In this document: positions 1 to 12,055 of the stretch, one piece after another
How the letters are laid out: each line of letters opens with the position of its first letter
Numbering within the stretch: the stretch's first letter is position 1
Assembly (NCBI RefSeq): GCF_029852145.1
Contig: NC_079969.1
Coordinates: forward strand, 13,619,465 to 13,683,464
Length of the DNA stretch: 64,000 nucleotides
From: Microplitis mediator
Taxonomy: Eukaryota > Arthropoda > Insecta > Hymenoptera > Braconidae
Direction of reading: 5' to 3'
Notes under the pieces: model-generated
Database searches by the model: none
What the model was told of the DNA's origin: nothing
Seen by the model: the letters and a program-made list of their open reading frames with translations, nothing else
Program-made: the position numbers and the translations under genes

Positions 1-150
1 GATCTGAAAACTAGAAACTTGAGGCTACAATTTGCTTTTTTTAGTTTTTTTATACGACCATTTTTCACCGAGTTACAGCATGTTGAAAATCACCTAAAAA
101 TTTCGGATTTTTTTTCTATCCCTTAATTTCTGTGACCAGTGTATTACCCG
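1..150 (+). repeat. End fragment of a dispersed AT-rich repeat
   Basis: The sequence closely follows the end of a longer repeat seen at 28740-29750: the same run from 'caatttgc' through 'cgaccatttttcac' to the GTGTAT end. Related inverted copies lie at 54220-54650 and 57420-57800. No coding potential is seen. It is cut by the window edge. Confidence 0.6.
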
Positions 151-599
151 ACCTCAGTTATATGATAATTATAAATTAAATAATGTTATTCATCAATATT
201 TATAAACATGATAATAATTAACCCTTTAAACAATAAAATAATAATTATTTCAGTGCACCGCGTGGCGGGAGGGATTTATTGATTTTTATCCCCACTTTAT
301 CGACTTACTCTCCCTTCGGTCGATACTATTATACAATATATACGCGCACGTGTGCTACTAACTGAAATGAAAGGATCGATTAAGTACATAAAATTCAAAA
401 TAATTATCAAAACATAAACATAATGAAAAATAATTACAATAAATCATAAATAAATCATAATTAAATAATTAATTAAAATAATCGAAATACTTAAATGATA
501 AAACGTTATAATACTTAAATGCGCTTTATTAGCTAGGAGGTGTTGTTAAACTCACGGTGAGATGGAAAAGCGCGCACAGCGATTCACGTTTCAATCGCT
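151..599. other. AT-rich stretch without recognisable gene
   Basis: About 450 bases of mostly A/T sequence with a short GC-richer patch around 255-360. No long ORF, RNA gene or obvious repeat was recognised. Confidence 0.5.
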
Positions 600-892
600 A
601 CGTGACAAATGGAATCGATCGGGTTGGTCGGTTCTTAAGAACAAGGGTATTTCAATAGAATGAGATACCTGCATTCTCTTTTCTGAAAAATTCGTTACCG
701 AGAATGCTGTGGTAGCTTTAAGGGAAATCTGGTACTACATAAAAGAAGATTTTAATACCGAATATTTTTTTATTTATACTGCCGATGACAGGCATGGTAC
801 TAGAAGCAAAACCTCCAACTTGACCCAGATCTTTGGCTAAAAATTTCGTATCTTCTCCCAAAGCTTCGAGGCAAATTAGATTAAGTTTAGAA
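600..892 (-). pseudogene. Ty3/gypsy protease fragment, distal part
   Basis: Read on the minus strand, this stretch encodes the later half of a retroviral-type aspartic protease. It has a long open stretch followed by a stop, then the ILGNEFF signature that ends this domain in gypsy-type polyproteins. The first half of the same domain, ending at the catalytic DSGSD motif, lies on the other side of the foldback element at 893-1925. The two halves were therefore one gene before that insertion. No RT follows to the left, so only gag and protease survive. Confidence 0.65.
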
Positions 893-1925
893 CTAGGGGA
901 CTGCGAATAATAATATCAATATTCGATTTGAAATCCGAATAGAATAATTCGAATATTCGAATTATTCGAAAGTTCCCGAATAATTCGAAAAAATTCGAAT
1001 AATTCGGAAATTTTCGAATAATTCGGAAGGTTTCAAATTATTCGGAAATTTTCGAATAATTAGAGCATAGTTCGAACAATTCGCGAATTATCGAAATATC
1101 ATTGGATTTTCTATTGTTTCCAATTTGAATTCCATTACATCGTGTATCAAATATTTTACTGACAAATAGTATACTTTTTGATTAAAAATAAATTACCAGG
1201 AGAAAATAATTGCTCAATTTCAATGTATGTTCATCTCTGGCAGTAACATAAAAAATCTAGATACTATTATTGGCAAGAAATCTTTTCAATTCATTTTGGT
1301 TTTTATAATTATTAATATCCGTTTGAAAAAAAATAAATAAGAAAAAGGTTACACATGAGATATTTTTAAATTCTCTATCAAAAAAACTTGGAGAAATTAA
1401 TTTCAAAAATTTTAAAATATTGCATGTGTAACCTTTTTCTTATTTATTTTTTTTCAAACGGAAATTAATAATTATAAAAACCAAAACGAATTGAAAAGAT
1501 GTCTTGCCAATAATAGTATCTAGATTTTTTATGTTACTGACAGAGATGAACATACATTGAAATTGAGCAATTATTTTCTCCTGGTAATTTATTTTGAATC
1601 AAAAAGTATACTATTCGTCAGTAAAATATTTGATACACGATGTAATGGAATTCAAATTGGAAACAATAGAAAATCCAGTGATATTTCGATAATTTGCGAA
1701 TTGTTCGAACTATTCGCGAATTATTCGAAATTTTCCGAATTATTTGAAAATTTCCGAATTATTTGAAATTTTTCGAACTATTCGAAATTTTTCGAATTAG
1801 TCGAAATTTTTCGAATTATTTGTGAATTTTCGAATTATTCGAGAAATTTCGAATTAGTCGAAATTTTTCGAATAATTTGTGAACTTTCGAATTATTCGAT
1901 TCGAACGATATTCGCACACCCCTAG
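893..1925. mobile_element. Foldback/MITE-like palindromic element
   Basis: The element is a near-perfect 1.03-kb palindrome. It starts CTAGGGG and ends CCCCTAG. Its outer arms are rich in 'ttcgaat' repeats, and its inner arms (about 1100-1375 and 1410-1690) pair almost base for base. It has no transposase, so it would be mobilised in trans. It sits inside a gypsy protease coding sequence and is flanked by TTCTGA on one side and TTCTAA on the other (read on the minus strand), which fits a 6-bp target duplication. Small ORFs here are by-products of the repeats. Confidence 0.85.
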
Positions 1926-2594
1926 TCAGAACCGGAGTCCAAGAGAGCTTCACACGCGCCGTTAAGAAGGAGGGGTGATCTCATCCAGACTATTGGTCCT
2001 TCTCTTGTAACTAATGTTACTAGTTCTGGCGTCGAAGAAGTTTGTATTCTTTCGGTGACATTTGGGAATTTGGTGAGACTGCTTGGAAATGCTTCACAGT
2101 GTCTCGGCCTGTCGAGCATCCTGGCCGTTTAAATAATCAGCAGATGGTAATACTGTTTGTTTTGCCCTTTGTCTCGGAAAATCCAAACAGGGACAATTTT
2201 CGTGAAAATTTTCGATAACTGCGACAGGATTTCTTGCAGCATGAGGAGGTCGTGAAGGAAGTGGTATAACTTGAGGATAATTTGTCTCATGTTTTGGCGG
2301 AAAAACTTCATTTGTTACAGGATACATTTGTGTTGGAATAGGTAAATTGTATACTGGAAGTTGTCTTTATCCCCCTTCATTGATGTTGGGAAACATAAGT
2401 GTCTTATTTTCTAAATGGGAAGTATTACTATTTAAAGATAAAATTTGGTCGAGGTCACTTTCGTAACCGTCTACTCTAGAAATGGTAAAAACTTGACCAT
2501 TAGAGTCTCGAAATACTTGTCCTTCGTAACCTCGATAAAGTCGTGGCTCGTGTTCACGGTTGTAACGCGAATGTTATTGTCCCCCAGCATTTGG
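1926..2594 (-). pseudogene. Ty3/gypsy gag C-terminus and start of protease
   Basis: This continues the capsid-like gag at 2595-3239 in the same frame after in-frame stops. A polyprotein-like stretch at 2094-2327 then gives way, in a shifted frame, to 1922-2119, which ends in the protease active-site motif LLDSGSD. That motif is immediately interrupted by the foldback element. The order gag then protease on one strand is that of an LTR retrotransposon. Stops and a frame change make it a pseudogene. No zinc knuckle was found here. Confidence 0.7.
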
Positions 2595-3239
2595 TTAAAA
2601 TGGAGCTAGATGATCATTACGATGATTTTCATTTCGCGGAGCTGGTGCGACTTGACGACGTGCTTCACCTTCTATTGCCGCCCAAAGCTCGTCTAAGGTA
2701 GTCGGCTCCTTCATCGCTACAAAACGACGAAGATGACTCGAGAGATGATCGTAGAATGTTTCGAACCCGGTTTTTTCATCTAGTCGTTTGATTAGTTCTC
2801 GGTACGCTTGGGCAGTTGCTTTCTCTACTTGGTCAATCATCTCACGAAGTCGATAATAGAAGGAGTCTATAGATTCACCGTCTTGAAGCTTTGCTGTACT
2901 GAGACGGTGCCACCAAATGCGAGATGGATCACCTTTGCGAAATTTCTTGCTGAGAGCGTCTCTTAATTCTTGGACCGTACGAATATCTATATTTGCAATT
3001 GTAGCTCGAGCACGTCCACACAAACGCATGGATATTCGACTAACAAACAGAACTTGATGGTCTTCTGGAATGTTAGGCATCCAATAACAAAGGCGTTCAT
3101 CGAATTTTTCGAAATCTTGTTCAGCAGTGAGCCCTTCCCCGCTAAAAGTAAGAAGAATGTCAAACAACTCCTTTGATGCTGCGATTAAACTTACATTAGC
3201 AGTCGGATCTCTCATAGTTTTATTGAGTTGAAAAGCCAT
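2595..3239 (-). pseudogene. Ty3/gypsy-like gag capsid (214 aa)
   Basis: A 214-residue ORF with an ATG at 3239. Residues about 30-200 read like the capsid (Retrotrans_gag-type) domain of insect Ty3/gypsy elements: alternating charged and hydrophobic helices, a 'WWHRLSTAKLQDGESIDSFYYRLREM' style central region (shortened motif: 'DSFYYRLREM') and a basic C-terminus. Gag builds the virus-like particle around the element RNA. It belongs to a different element from the gag at 47.5-49.3 kb, to which it shows only general resemblance. Protease fragments follow downstream on the same strand, so the gene order supports the call. The element is truncated and dead. Confidence 0.75.
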
Positions 3240-3487
3240 TGCTCGCCTCTTAGGTTTTTGTTTGTTGCGAGTAATTTTGTTAAGTTAACGATTTTCCTTA
3301 GAGATCGGAAAGAGAATAGCAGAATCTAAGATTTTTAATGCCTCAACAGAAAGTTGATGTTTCAAAACAATTCAACAAGTAAATGAAAGATTTTGCAGCC
3401 GAGTGACACTTAGCAATACCAATATGTGATAGTGATGACTCGATTGTTCCAATAAGCTAATTACGAAAAAAATTTTTTTTTCAAGTG
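3240..3487. other. Leader-like region upstream of gag remnant
   Basis: About 250 bases between the gag start and the next ORF. No PBS or LTR terminus was identified, so the 5' end of this gypsy remnant is undefined. Confidence 0.35.
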
Positions 3488-3829
3488 TTACGGTAATGAA
3501 ATTTTCTTTAAGTCAATTTGGATGACTGGAATTTCATCTATAATTTGGAGTGGCCTTCCAAAATTTGAAAATTTTTCTAACAGAACTTTTGGTAGTAGAC
3601 GCAATTTCGACTTTAATTTCTCGTAAAGCCCTGATGGAGCTAGTATATTGATAATTACTCTTGGTTTTGGATAAAGAAGTAGAGAGCTTTCAACAAAGTG
3701 ATCAGTTAAAACTTCTTCGCAGTAACGCGTTTCTATCAACGGTCGATGATAAACGTTTCCATTCACGTAATCGGAATGGAGTTTTCGTAGTTGGAACCGA
3801 AGTCTAGCTCGTCTAGTCTTTCTGACCAT
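3488..3829 (-). CDS. Hypothetical ORF upstream of gag remnant
   Basis: An open frame of 113 residues if started at the ATG at 3829; the frame is open a little further upstream. The N-terminus is very basic (KTRRARLRFQLRKL) and the C-terminus is hydrophobic and mixed. I do not recognise a family. It lies on the same strand as the gag remnant, 250 bp upstream, and a possible splice acceptor (CCTGTGCAG) precedes it. It could be an exon of the retroelement, a host gene exon or chance. Confidence 0.25.
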   Translation of the reverse strand: MVRKTRRARLRFQLRKLHSDYVNGNVYHRPLIETRYCEEVLTDHFVESSLLLYPKPRVIINILAPSGLYEKLKSKLRLLPKVLLEKFSNFGRPLQIIDEIPVIQIDLKKISLP

Positions 3830-3869
3830 AAATCGTGATACTGCACAGGATTTGGTGCTATGCAAAGCA

Positions 3870-4200
3870 CACAGTCCTAGTACAATAATTTCACAATTTT
3901 AATAGAAATGTGCTAGAGTACAGCACAATCTCTACTGATTTTGCGAATTACGAAATAATATAAAATTTATTTGTAGTAAAAGATGGAATTGTAAATGCAA
4001 TTTAATGCAATAATGTTACACACCAGTTCGAATCCCACCGCTGCCAAGAGATTTCTATATGATATGTCCGGCGATTTATTTAAATAGAGTAGTTCGATAT
4101 CTCTTCAGTAGCGTCAAAATATGGTCGATTGGATGGAGGTCCGGACTAACTATATGGAAATTCACGGAAAGAAAAATGAATCTCTTTTCGTTTAATTATA
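3870..4200. other. Non-coding AT-rich stretch
   Basis: No gene, RNA or repeat boundary was recognised between the hypothetical ORF and the palindrome starting at 4201. Confidence 0.4.
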
Positions 4201-5144
4201 CCGGCACACAAAAAAAAAATAAGTTCTCTGTACTTTTGACGGGACCAATGTATTCCCATGTATTTTGACCCGCTGAATCCGAATCCGAGGTCCTTTTAAC
4301 CCGTACACCCTCAGATTTTTAGAAAACTTTAAAAAACCTCAAAAATACACAAAAATCGACCGTTTTTTAAATTTATAAATTTTTTTAACCCTAACTAAGC
4401 ATGATTTTTATGTATTTCGGTCCTCCACATACTAACCTGAAGTTTATTTAAAACATTAGCCATTTAAAGTCTGAGTAAATTCCAAAAAACCCCAAAAAAT
4501 TGCAAAAAAGCAAAAAAATTCTTAGTGTTGTGATTAAAAAAATTTTTTGAAGCATATTAAAATTTTTTTATGTTTTAGGCCAAAATATTTTATATATATA
4601 TATCACAGATCGAACAATATAATTTCTTTTATTTATTTCGATTTAAAAATTGATTTTTGTTATACCAAATTTTATTTTTTTCGATTTTTTGGGAATTTTT
4701 GCCATTTATTTAAAATTTTAGAGATTTCTGAGCCATGGAAGTTCGAGAATTATATGTGACAGATAAACATACATGAAAATAATTATTTATTTAGCCCTAT
4801 AAAATTTTTTTCATCACAATACTAAGAATTTTTTTGCTTTTTTGCAATTTTTGAGGGTTTTTTGGAATTTACTCAGACTTTAAATGGCTAATGTTTTAAA
4901 TAAACTTCAGGTTAGTATGTGGAGGACCGAAATACATAAAAATCATGCTTAGTTAGGGTTAAAAAAATTTATAAATTTAAAAAACGGTCGATTTTTGTGG
5001 ATTTTTGAGGTTTTTTAAAGTTTTCTAAAAATCTGAGGGTGTGCGGATTAAACGGACCTCGGATTCGGATTCAGCGGGTCAAAATACATGGAAATAAATT
5101 GGTCCCGTCAAAAGTAGAGAGAACTTATTTTTTTTGTGTGCCGG
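4201..5144. mobile_element. Palindromic MITE, 0.94 kb
   Basis: Starts CCGGCACAC and ends GTGTGCCGG. The two arms (4201-4530 and 4800-5144) are close inverted copies, including the 'ccgaatccgaggtcc' stretch and the poly-A/T segments. It has no transposase gene. The target duplication is unclear because the flanks are AT-rich. Confidence 0.85.
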
Positions 5145-6111
5145 TGTTATTTATGTAGGTTCGTTTACAAAAAGGTGTTCTACAAGCCTTGCACTAGTTC
5201 TTAAGGATTTTGTTTAGTTGTTTGGATATAATGATTTATCTCTTACTTACCTTCGATCGGACTTCCTCGTTTAGAGGCTCGATCCTCTCCTCTGGCTCCG
5301 GTGTCTACCCTGCTTCTATGACGAAGTTAGCTTAGAGTAAAGGATGGATGGAGTTTTATACTATTTTTGAGTGAAGAATTCGTTCGATGGTAAATTTAAT
5401 CCTTTATTTGATCACAATTAGTACACTTGTTGTCTTAATTTGTTATTTTTTACACTTGAGATTTAATAAATATAAGAATATGAATTAATCGAAATTTATT
5501 CGAGATATTACAATACTGCAAAATACCGCTACACGACTATTCACAACACGACGGGAGAAATAGGTCAGTCTCGAACTGACTGTAGAGTATTATCTAAAAT
5601 AATGAAATTGACTAAATCTAGAAATTGTAGATTCGATAGATGGATAAAACGTCAGCGTAAAATAACCCGGAGGTACCAATTACTTGACTAGTATCTCTAA
5701 TGAAACACAACCTACCCTTTGCCTCGCGTTCTAAGACGGATATATGCAAATGGTATACGGACCTGACGACGACCGATTCACGCGGGTCAAAGGACATAGA
5801 GTTACGCGTTCTGTTCAACGACTAAGACCATGAGCTACAATGCTCGAGTGTTTTTATATTTAAATTAAAATTTCGATGGAGAGTAATTTGTTAATTTTAT
5901 TGGTGGAAAATGACGTTTGGTTCCTTTTGTCGATTGTTCATTGGTCCGTTATTATTTGCAATATCTCGGTCAACCCGTAGAGGCAAAAGGAGGTCTGTGC
6001 TTGCGTTGCGTTTTTGCAATTTTGAGAAAGATGTGTCGGCAGTTTAACTTTTGTTTAAATTTGGCAATTAATAATAATAATGATAATTTTCAAAAAAATG
6101 TAGGGTGGACA
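5145..6111. other. Unassigned sequence between two mobile elements
   Basis: Nearly 1 kb without a convincing ORF. It contains a moderately GC-rich patch (5240-5340) and scattered short ORFs with no recognisable domain. It may be an old LTR or untranslated region, but no paired copy occurs in the window. Confidence 0.35.
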
Positions 6112-6945
6112 TAACAACGCTAAACTGACGTTTGAAGACCACGTCAAGCATATAGCTGCTAAAGTTAATTCTGCTCTATACCATCTATATAGTCTACGCG
6201 GCTATACTGACGTGGTTTCTCGCAAAACATTGGTCAATGCATTGATATTGCCTCACATTAACTATTGCTCCGGAGTGCTGCAGGGATTCGCGGTGAGTTT
6301 GGACATCAGGCTGCAGCGGCCAGTCAATAAAGGAGTTCGGTACATACTTGTACCCCATCTCGGGAGCCAGACTTGAACTTGGGTGGCTAACGATCAGCAA
6401 GACTAGGGCACCTGCAATTATATTAATAACTCGTAAATCGCTACTGGATCGTACCCCATCATACCTGGCAGAGCTGCTTGCTGTCTATACTGCACCAAGA
6501 TCGCTACGCAAACAGTCTTCGATGATGAATCTCGATGTACCGAATCATCAGACTGAGGCTTACAGAAATGCCTTTGCAGTTGCAGCACCATCCCTCTGGA
6601 ATATCCTACCAGATATTCTTAAGCTCATTACAAGTACTGATGTTTTCAAGACTGAATTCAACAAATGGCTGCTCACCTGTGATGATAACTGAGCGACTGA
6701 ATTCTACTGTTAAATCATAAACTATACTGGCTTACTCCAGTGTATTGATGTTATATTGAATGTCTTATACTCGTTATCCAATAAATAAGCTTCATATTTT
6801 AATTTTTTGCTATTTACACAATTGCTTTATACCAAACTACAACTATATACAACTGTTTGCTTGTATTTATACTTTGTACGTTAGATTTTTGTTCAACTAT
6901 CACTGAACAATAAAGTATTTATCTAATCTAATCTAATCTTCCTAT
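6112..6945 (+). pseudogene. 3' end of non-LTR retrotransposon (LINE) ORF2
   Basis: From about 6125 the plus strand encodes the C-terminal part of a LINE reverse transcriptase, with the motif LVNALILPHINYCSGVLQGF, typical of jockey/CR1-type elements. The frame changes near 6346 and continues in 6348-6692 with the usual post-RT region (TPSYLAELLAVYTAPRSLR and NAFAVAAPSLWN). The 3' end carries an AATAAA-like signal and a short tandem (AATCT)n tail at about 6915-6945, typical of such elements. The 5' part, with endonuclease and catalytic RT, is missing, as in most 5'-truncated LINE copies. It is inactive. Confidence 0.85.
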
Positions 6946-7195
6946 AACCTGTAAAATTTTTTTGACATCTCCGTACATCTATAACTATACATCTGCATAA
7001 CAGGTTAGGACTCCTTAGATCCCCGTTATCTCTGTATATCAAGAAATCGCCAAAATTTAGATGTCCGTAGATCAACGGAGATCTGTTTTATTTGTTCCCG
7101 GGTAGTGTGATGTTTTTCACGTTATTCTGACCTAGACAAAGTTCCACGGCATATTTCACGAGAATTTGAAAAATGAGTAAACGCTGTTTATTTAC

Positions 7196-7562
7196 GAGAC
7201 ATGCCCAACACTTGCGAGACACATGTCCGACACTTGTCTGACACTTGTAAGACACATGCCCGACAATTGTGAGACACATATCCGACACATGCCTGAGACT
7301 TTCAAGACACATACCCGACACTTGTCTGACACATGTCCAACACTTGTGAGACACATGCCCGACACTTGTGAGTCACAGTAATAAACATGTCCGACACTTA
7401 TCCGACACTTGTGAGACACATGTCCGACACTTGTCTAAAACTTGTGAGACACATGCCCGACACTTGTGAGTCACAGTAAGAAACATGTCCGACACTTATC
7501 CGACACTTGTGAGACACATGTCCGACACTTGTCTAAAACTTGTGAGACACATGCCCGAGACA
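7196..7562. repeat. Minisatellite of 'gacacatgtccgacacttgtg' units
   Basis: Tandem, slightly varied units of roughly 15-22 bp built from GACACATG, CCGACACTTG and TGAGACA. The second half is a duplicated roughly 98-bp block, with 'gagtcacagta' recurring near 7369 and 7467. The overlapping minus-strand ORFs are translations of this repeat, not genes. Confidence 0.9.
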
Positions 7563-7564
7563 TG

Positions 7565-7830
7565 AAATGAAAATAACTAGAAAACAATGCGGTATTTGCA
7601 AAAACTTTACTGATAATAATTTGTAGAGAATGATATTTTCGAAAAAATAGATTTCCTAACATTTTGTGATAAGTCTGCTAGTTTCGCCGGAAAAGTAAAA
7701 AGATTTCCAACTTTACTTCGAGCTCTAATAACTTTTGAACAGATGGATTTATCAAAAAATGATTAGAGACCTTTTTCGTGAAGCGTTCTATTTCATACAA
7801 AAATATGTCATATTATATTACATACAAATA
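7565..7830 (+). repeat. Truncated arm of a palindromic repeat
   Basis: This stretch matches one arm of the palindrome at 56066-57089 (compare 56595-56830), including 'ataactagaaaacaatgcgg', 'agtttcgccggaaaagta' and 'aacttttgaaca'. Only a part is present. Confidence 0.7.
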
Positions 7831-7944
7831 TCAATCTATTCGATTCGTTATCGAGTTACAAATACTCAGAGTTAAGAAAAAAATTTTCACGTGTTATTTA
7901 AATAGAAAATCGAATTTTTCAATGAGCCAGGACTGTAATCGAAT

Positions 7945-8124
7945 TAGAATTTTTAACTTCTTGCTAAGAAAATTGTAATTTTTCAAAAATTCGGGAAGTT
8001 ATTGTTTTCACCCCGATTTTCGAAAATCGTGTTTTCATCAGATGTCGACGTTTCGAGGTCCTAGGAAGCTATTCTGACTATTTTCAGAATGATGTCCGAG
8101 TGTATGTATGTATGTATGTATGTA

Positions 8125-8216
<92 letters not shown>

Positions 8217-8870
8217 TGTGTAAACTCTTTGTAACTTTTTAACTAATGAACCGACTTGGATGCTTAAGGTGGCAATCGAAAGAGCTTGTTGACCGTCAAC
8301 TTTCCTAAAAATTTCAGATCATTTGATCAAGTATACTCGAAAATATTGGCGAATTACGGAAAAAAATTTTTTTTTTAAGTTTTTTATTGATTTCTCAGAA
8401 ACGAGTTGAACGATTGACTTCAAAATCTAACCAATCGTAGAACTTTATAAGTCGCGTCGAATGCGACCATAACCATCTCAATCGGTTAATTTGTTCGAGA
8501 GATATCGTTGGAGAAAGAAATGGTAAACAACGATTTTTTTCAATTATCTCTTAAGTGACTCATCCGATCAATTTCGAAATTTTATTAGCTCTAGAACGTT
8601 ATAAAACGCGTCGATTGCCACCTTCATTATCTCAATTTGTTAATGCGTTTGAGAGATATCGTTGGAGAAGGAAATGGTGAAAAACGGGTTATTTTCTAAA
8701 TATCTTCGAAACGGTTGAACTGATCGTTTTAAAATTTTAATCAGCTCTAAAATTCAAGAAAACGCGCCGATTGCCACCTCGAAACGTCGAAAGCGGTTGA
8801 TTAGTTCAAAAAATATCGGCGCTGAAAAGTTAAAAAAATAACATTTTATGTTATTTTTTCCGGATAAATC
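7945..8870 (+). repeat. TG-microsatellite-bearing dispersed repeat, copy 1
   Basis: Begins near 'tttttaacttc', passes 'catcagatgtcgacgtt' and 'aggaagctattctgac', carries a (TGTA)n(TG)n tract, then a region of repeated 'gagagatatcgttggagaa' blocks. The same order occurs at 18570-19600 and, inverted, at 13480-15302 and 59950-62150. It is non-coding and seems to be a MITE-like or satellite-derived unit that always carries its own microsatellite. Confidence 0.8.
8101..8216 (+). repeat. (TGTA)n(TG)n microsatellite
   Basis: About 30 bases of TATG units are followed by roughly 85 bases of pure TG. Confidence 0.97.
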
Positions 8871-9289
8871 AAAATATAATGTGCTAAAATGTGTCTGAAA
8901 TCATACCAACTCTTTCTTTTTATAGTCTCTTATGATCATCAGATAATGTCATATAACTTGTTCATTGGTTTTGAACATATTGTCAGCAAAAAATTGAAAA
9001 AACCCAGTCTTTAATGTATTTCTCGGATATTCCATATATTATTGCTCTGACCTAAGTCAAAACTCATTCAAATCTTGATTTTGATAACTGACATTGATTT
9101 CTGCCTCAATACATTTACTTCAGAGAACATAATTAGGAATTAAAATTTAAAAACCGTTCTTCATTAATGATTTTCGATTCTTAAATTTTCAAACTTTAGC
9201 ATAGTACTTCACCTGTTAGAGCTTGGAAAGCTCATAAAAAAACAATCCCAAGCAAAAGGATTTTCGAGCTCGAAAATATATTGTCACTA

Positions 9290-9785
9290 ATACTTTCGAG
9301 CTCCTTAAGCTCGAAAACAGCGGGAAGTTTTAGAGCTGACCCACAGGGCCAACTGACGCCCAGATTTTTTTTCTTACAAAAATCGAATTTTTATCAGATC
9401 GTGTCGATTTGAGGTACTTGGAAGCTATTCTGACTAATTTCAAGATGATGTCCGAGTGTATGTATGTGTGTGTGTACGTACATACGGATGTAAACATCTG
9501 TAACATTCGAACGGATGAACCAATTTTGATCGTCAAGGACGCGGCCTGTGGATATCTAAAAGCTGTGAAAAATTAAGCTCGATCGGTAAAGATCGTTTGG
9601 AGATATTCCAAAAATAAAATTTTTTTAAAAATGTTATTTTTTGGATAGCTTGTAATGTGCTCGATAGATTAATTCCAAAACTTCATCAGCTCTAAAACTT
9701 AGTAAGCCTCGTCAAAAGCCAGCTCGCAGAGCTCAAAAACAGCGAAAAGGTTTAGAGCCAGCCCGCAGAGTCAACCGATAGACCG
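9290..9785 (+). repeat. Microsatellite-type repeat, partial copy 2
   Basis: Shares 'gcgggaagttttagagctgacc', 'aggaagctattctgac' and 'gatgtccgagtgtatgtatgtg' with the other copies. Here the end module (GGGAAGTTTTAGAGC) lies directly before the start module, suggesting tandem or partial copies joined together. Confidence 0.65.
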
Positions 9786-9859
9786 ATTTTTTTTTCACTC
9801 TCACTTAAAAGTGTTGTTATTGACATTGAAAAAAAGTTCTCTGCTAGTTTTAGCCCTTC

Positions 9860-10866
9860 CCTCGCGGTTTTGCGAATGCCGTAAAAATGCCGTAAATTTT
9901 CGGCATTTATACACATGCCGTAAATTTACCGTAATAATTTGGTAATAATATGGTTATATTGGCCAGTTTTTTTGCTGTACTTATACTGTAGAGTTACCAG
10001 ATTATTATAGTAAAATTACGATAAAAATGCTGAACTTTTACCAAAAAAATGCCGTAAAAAAACTATAAAAATGCCAAACTTTTACCGAAAAAATGCTATA
10101 TAAATACCGCAATAATGCGATAATTTTATAATAATAAAATCGTATTTTTTTGGTAATTATACCGTAGATATCCTGCGATTTTGCCAGATTTATCCTGATC
10201 TAATGAAAAATTGTAAAAAATTTGGTTTTATTTTATATTTGCTTCTGCGGTCAAAATCATCGAAAACGTGCAAAGTGTAAAATTTTAAATTTTATTCTAT
10301 TAGTTCACACATTCATACATTTCTTATTGAAACAAAAGAATGTAAGTGAAAATAAGAATCCGGGAAAATTGTGGTTTTCAATTTTCTTAAGTTTGTTTGT
10401 ATGGATATAAATACAATTAGTATATATTTTCGAATAAGCGATTTGGCATAATGGTTAACAGATCAGGCTTTAAATCATTAGGACTCGGGATCGAGCCCAC
10501 GAGTTGGCGAGTTTTTTTTTTTTTTTTTTTCATGACAGTTATTGAACATATAACTTTATAGTGTTATATATAATTATATATAACTAAATAAAATTTTATT
10601 TAATTATATATAATTTTTGTTCCGGGTAGATCGGTTTAATGCTGCAAAAATGCCGAAAATATGCTGTATAATTACGGTTTTAATGCTGTTAAAATACCGT
10701 ATTTTTTCTGTTTTATTACCGTAAATATTCTGAATTTTTTCCGTAAATTTTTGGTAGTAATGCGGCAAAAAAACTGGCCAAAATAACTTGAATAATACCA
10801 CATTTATGCAGTATTTATACCGTAAAATTCCGGTATTATTTCGGTATTTCCAAAACCGCAAGGGTT
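9860..10866. mobile_element. MITE with 'tgccgtaaa' inverted ends
   Basis: Left end CCCTCGCGGTTTTGCG and right end CCAAAACCGCAAGGG are inverted copies. The arms are rich in repeated 'atgccgtaaa' on the left and 'ttacggtaa' on the right. It is inserted within a sequence that is continuous in the related repeat at 20270-20310, so it is a nested insertion. No transposase. Confidence 0.75.
10438..10511 (+). repeat. tRNA-like sequence, likely SINE head
   Basis: Has an A-box-like 'tggcataatggtta' and a B-box-like 'ggatcgagccc', a tRNA-like size and a poly-T tract right after it. The cloverleaf is poor and no credible anticodon can be assigned, so I call it tRNA-derived rather than a functional tRNA. 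It lies inside the MITE at 9860-10866. Confidence 0.4.
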
Positions 10867-11590
10867 AATTTTAATTTTACGTATTTTGTATTTTATTTTG
10901 AAGTTTTCCCATTTAAAATACATAGAAAAAGAAAGATGTTTTTTTCGATTTGCAATGACTCAGCAGCATTTAAAGTTACTGGGTCACTATTTACGGCATA
11001 TTGTAGGTAATATAATACTCTTCGAAAGTCTCCCTAATAATTTTACTCAGATTTTGGTTATTTTTTCTGTATCGGTTCTGGAAAGCATTTTTTTAAAAAT
11101 AATTTGGGTTTTTAGTTGATATTGACTTGATAACGAAATTTACAGTAAGAATGCAGATACAAATTTTTTAGGAAATTTGATTCTCTACAAAAAAGGATCT
11201 CTTAGCTATGTGGCTCAAGTTCTTCATTCACGTGATATTGGGATTTTTTTAATTATGTAAATAGAATATTTTTTAAAAAATTTGACCAAATGCCTTTTAA
11301 TTTTACTTTTAAATGAGTAAATTATTTTTTCATTATTTAACCCATTAATGAAAATACGAAAGATTAAATTTGATAAACTTTGGGAAAATTTCTTACAAAG
11401 ATTTTATTGACAAAATCAATAAAATCCCTGTATCACGTGAACAAAGAACTTAAGCCACTTAACTAAGAGGATCTTTTTGTGGAAAGTCGAATTTTCTAAA
11501 AAATTGTTATCTGCATTTTTACTGCACATTTGTTATTTAGTCAATATCAACTAAAAACACAAATAATCATTAAAAAAACGGAGTGTCTAT
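10867..11590. repeat. Palindromic repeat related to the 20-kb palindrome
   Basis: The beginning (10867-10935) follows 20300-20360 closely. From about 11100 to 11580 it folds back on itself: 'acagtaagaatgcagata' near 11140 pairs with 'tatctgcatttttactg' near 11510. It continues sequence left of the nested MITE (9786-9859). No coding potential. Confidence 0.65.
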
Positions 11591-11629
11591 AGCCACCAGT
11601 CACGGATAGATCCAGGACTGCAAAAACAC

Positions 11630-12055
11630 ACAAATGGTGGCGCTGAAGTCTGCCGTTCCGTGACTTCGAGGGTTAGATGAACGGACAAGTTAGAAGAGGG
11701 GACTGTAATTTTTTGTTCCGTGGCCGTGAGAGTTAAAGACGCGGACTAGTTGAAAGAGAAGGCCTTTTTTTCTGTTCCGTGACTGCAAGAGTTAGAGGCA
11801 TGGACTAGTTATAAGCGGGGGCTGTAATTTTTCGTTCCGTAACTGTAAGAGTTGCAGACACAGACTAGTTAAAAGAGAGGGCTATGTTCTCTGTTCCGTG
11901 ACTGCAAGAGTTAGAGGCACGGACGAGTTATAAGAGTAGGCTGTAATTTTTTATTCCATGACCGTAAGAGTTGCAGACACGGACTAGTTAGAAGAGGGGG
12001 CTGTAATTTTTTGTTTTGTGACCGTAAAAGTTAGCGGCGCAATCTGGCTTATCGT
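11630..12055. repeat. Tandem repeat, roughly 60-bp unit, about 7 copies
   Basis: Each unit has 'ctgtaattttttgttccgtg' followed by 'agttagaggcacggactagtt', with small substitutions. The spacing is 60-61 bp. It is non-coding. Confidence 0.9.

Noticed and set aside
7088..7662. Cys-rich repeated ORFs on the minus strand
   Set aside because: They follow the minisatellite at 7196-7562 and have no start or domain support.
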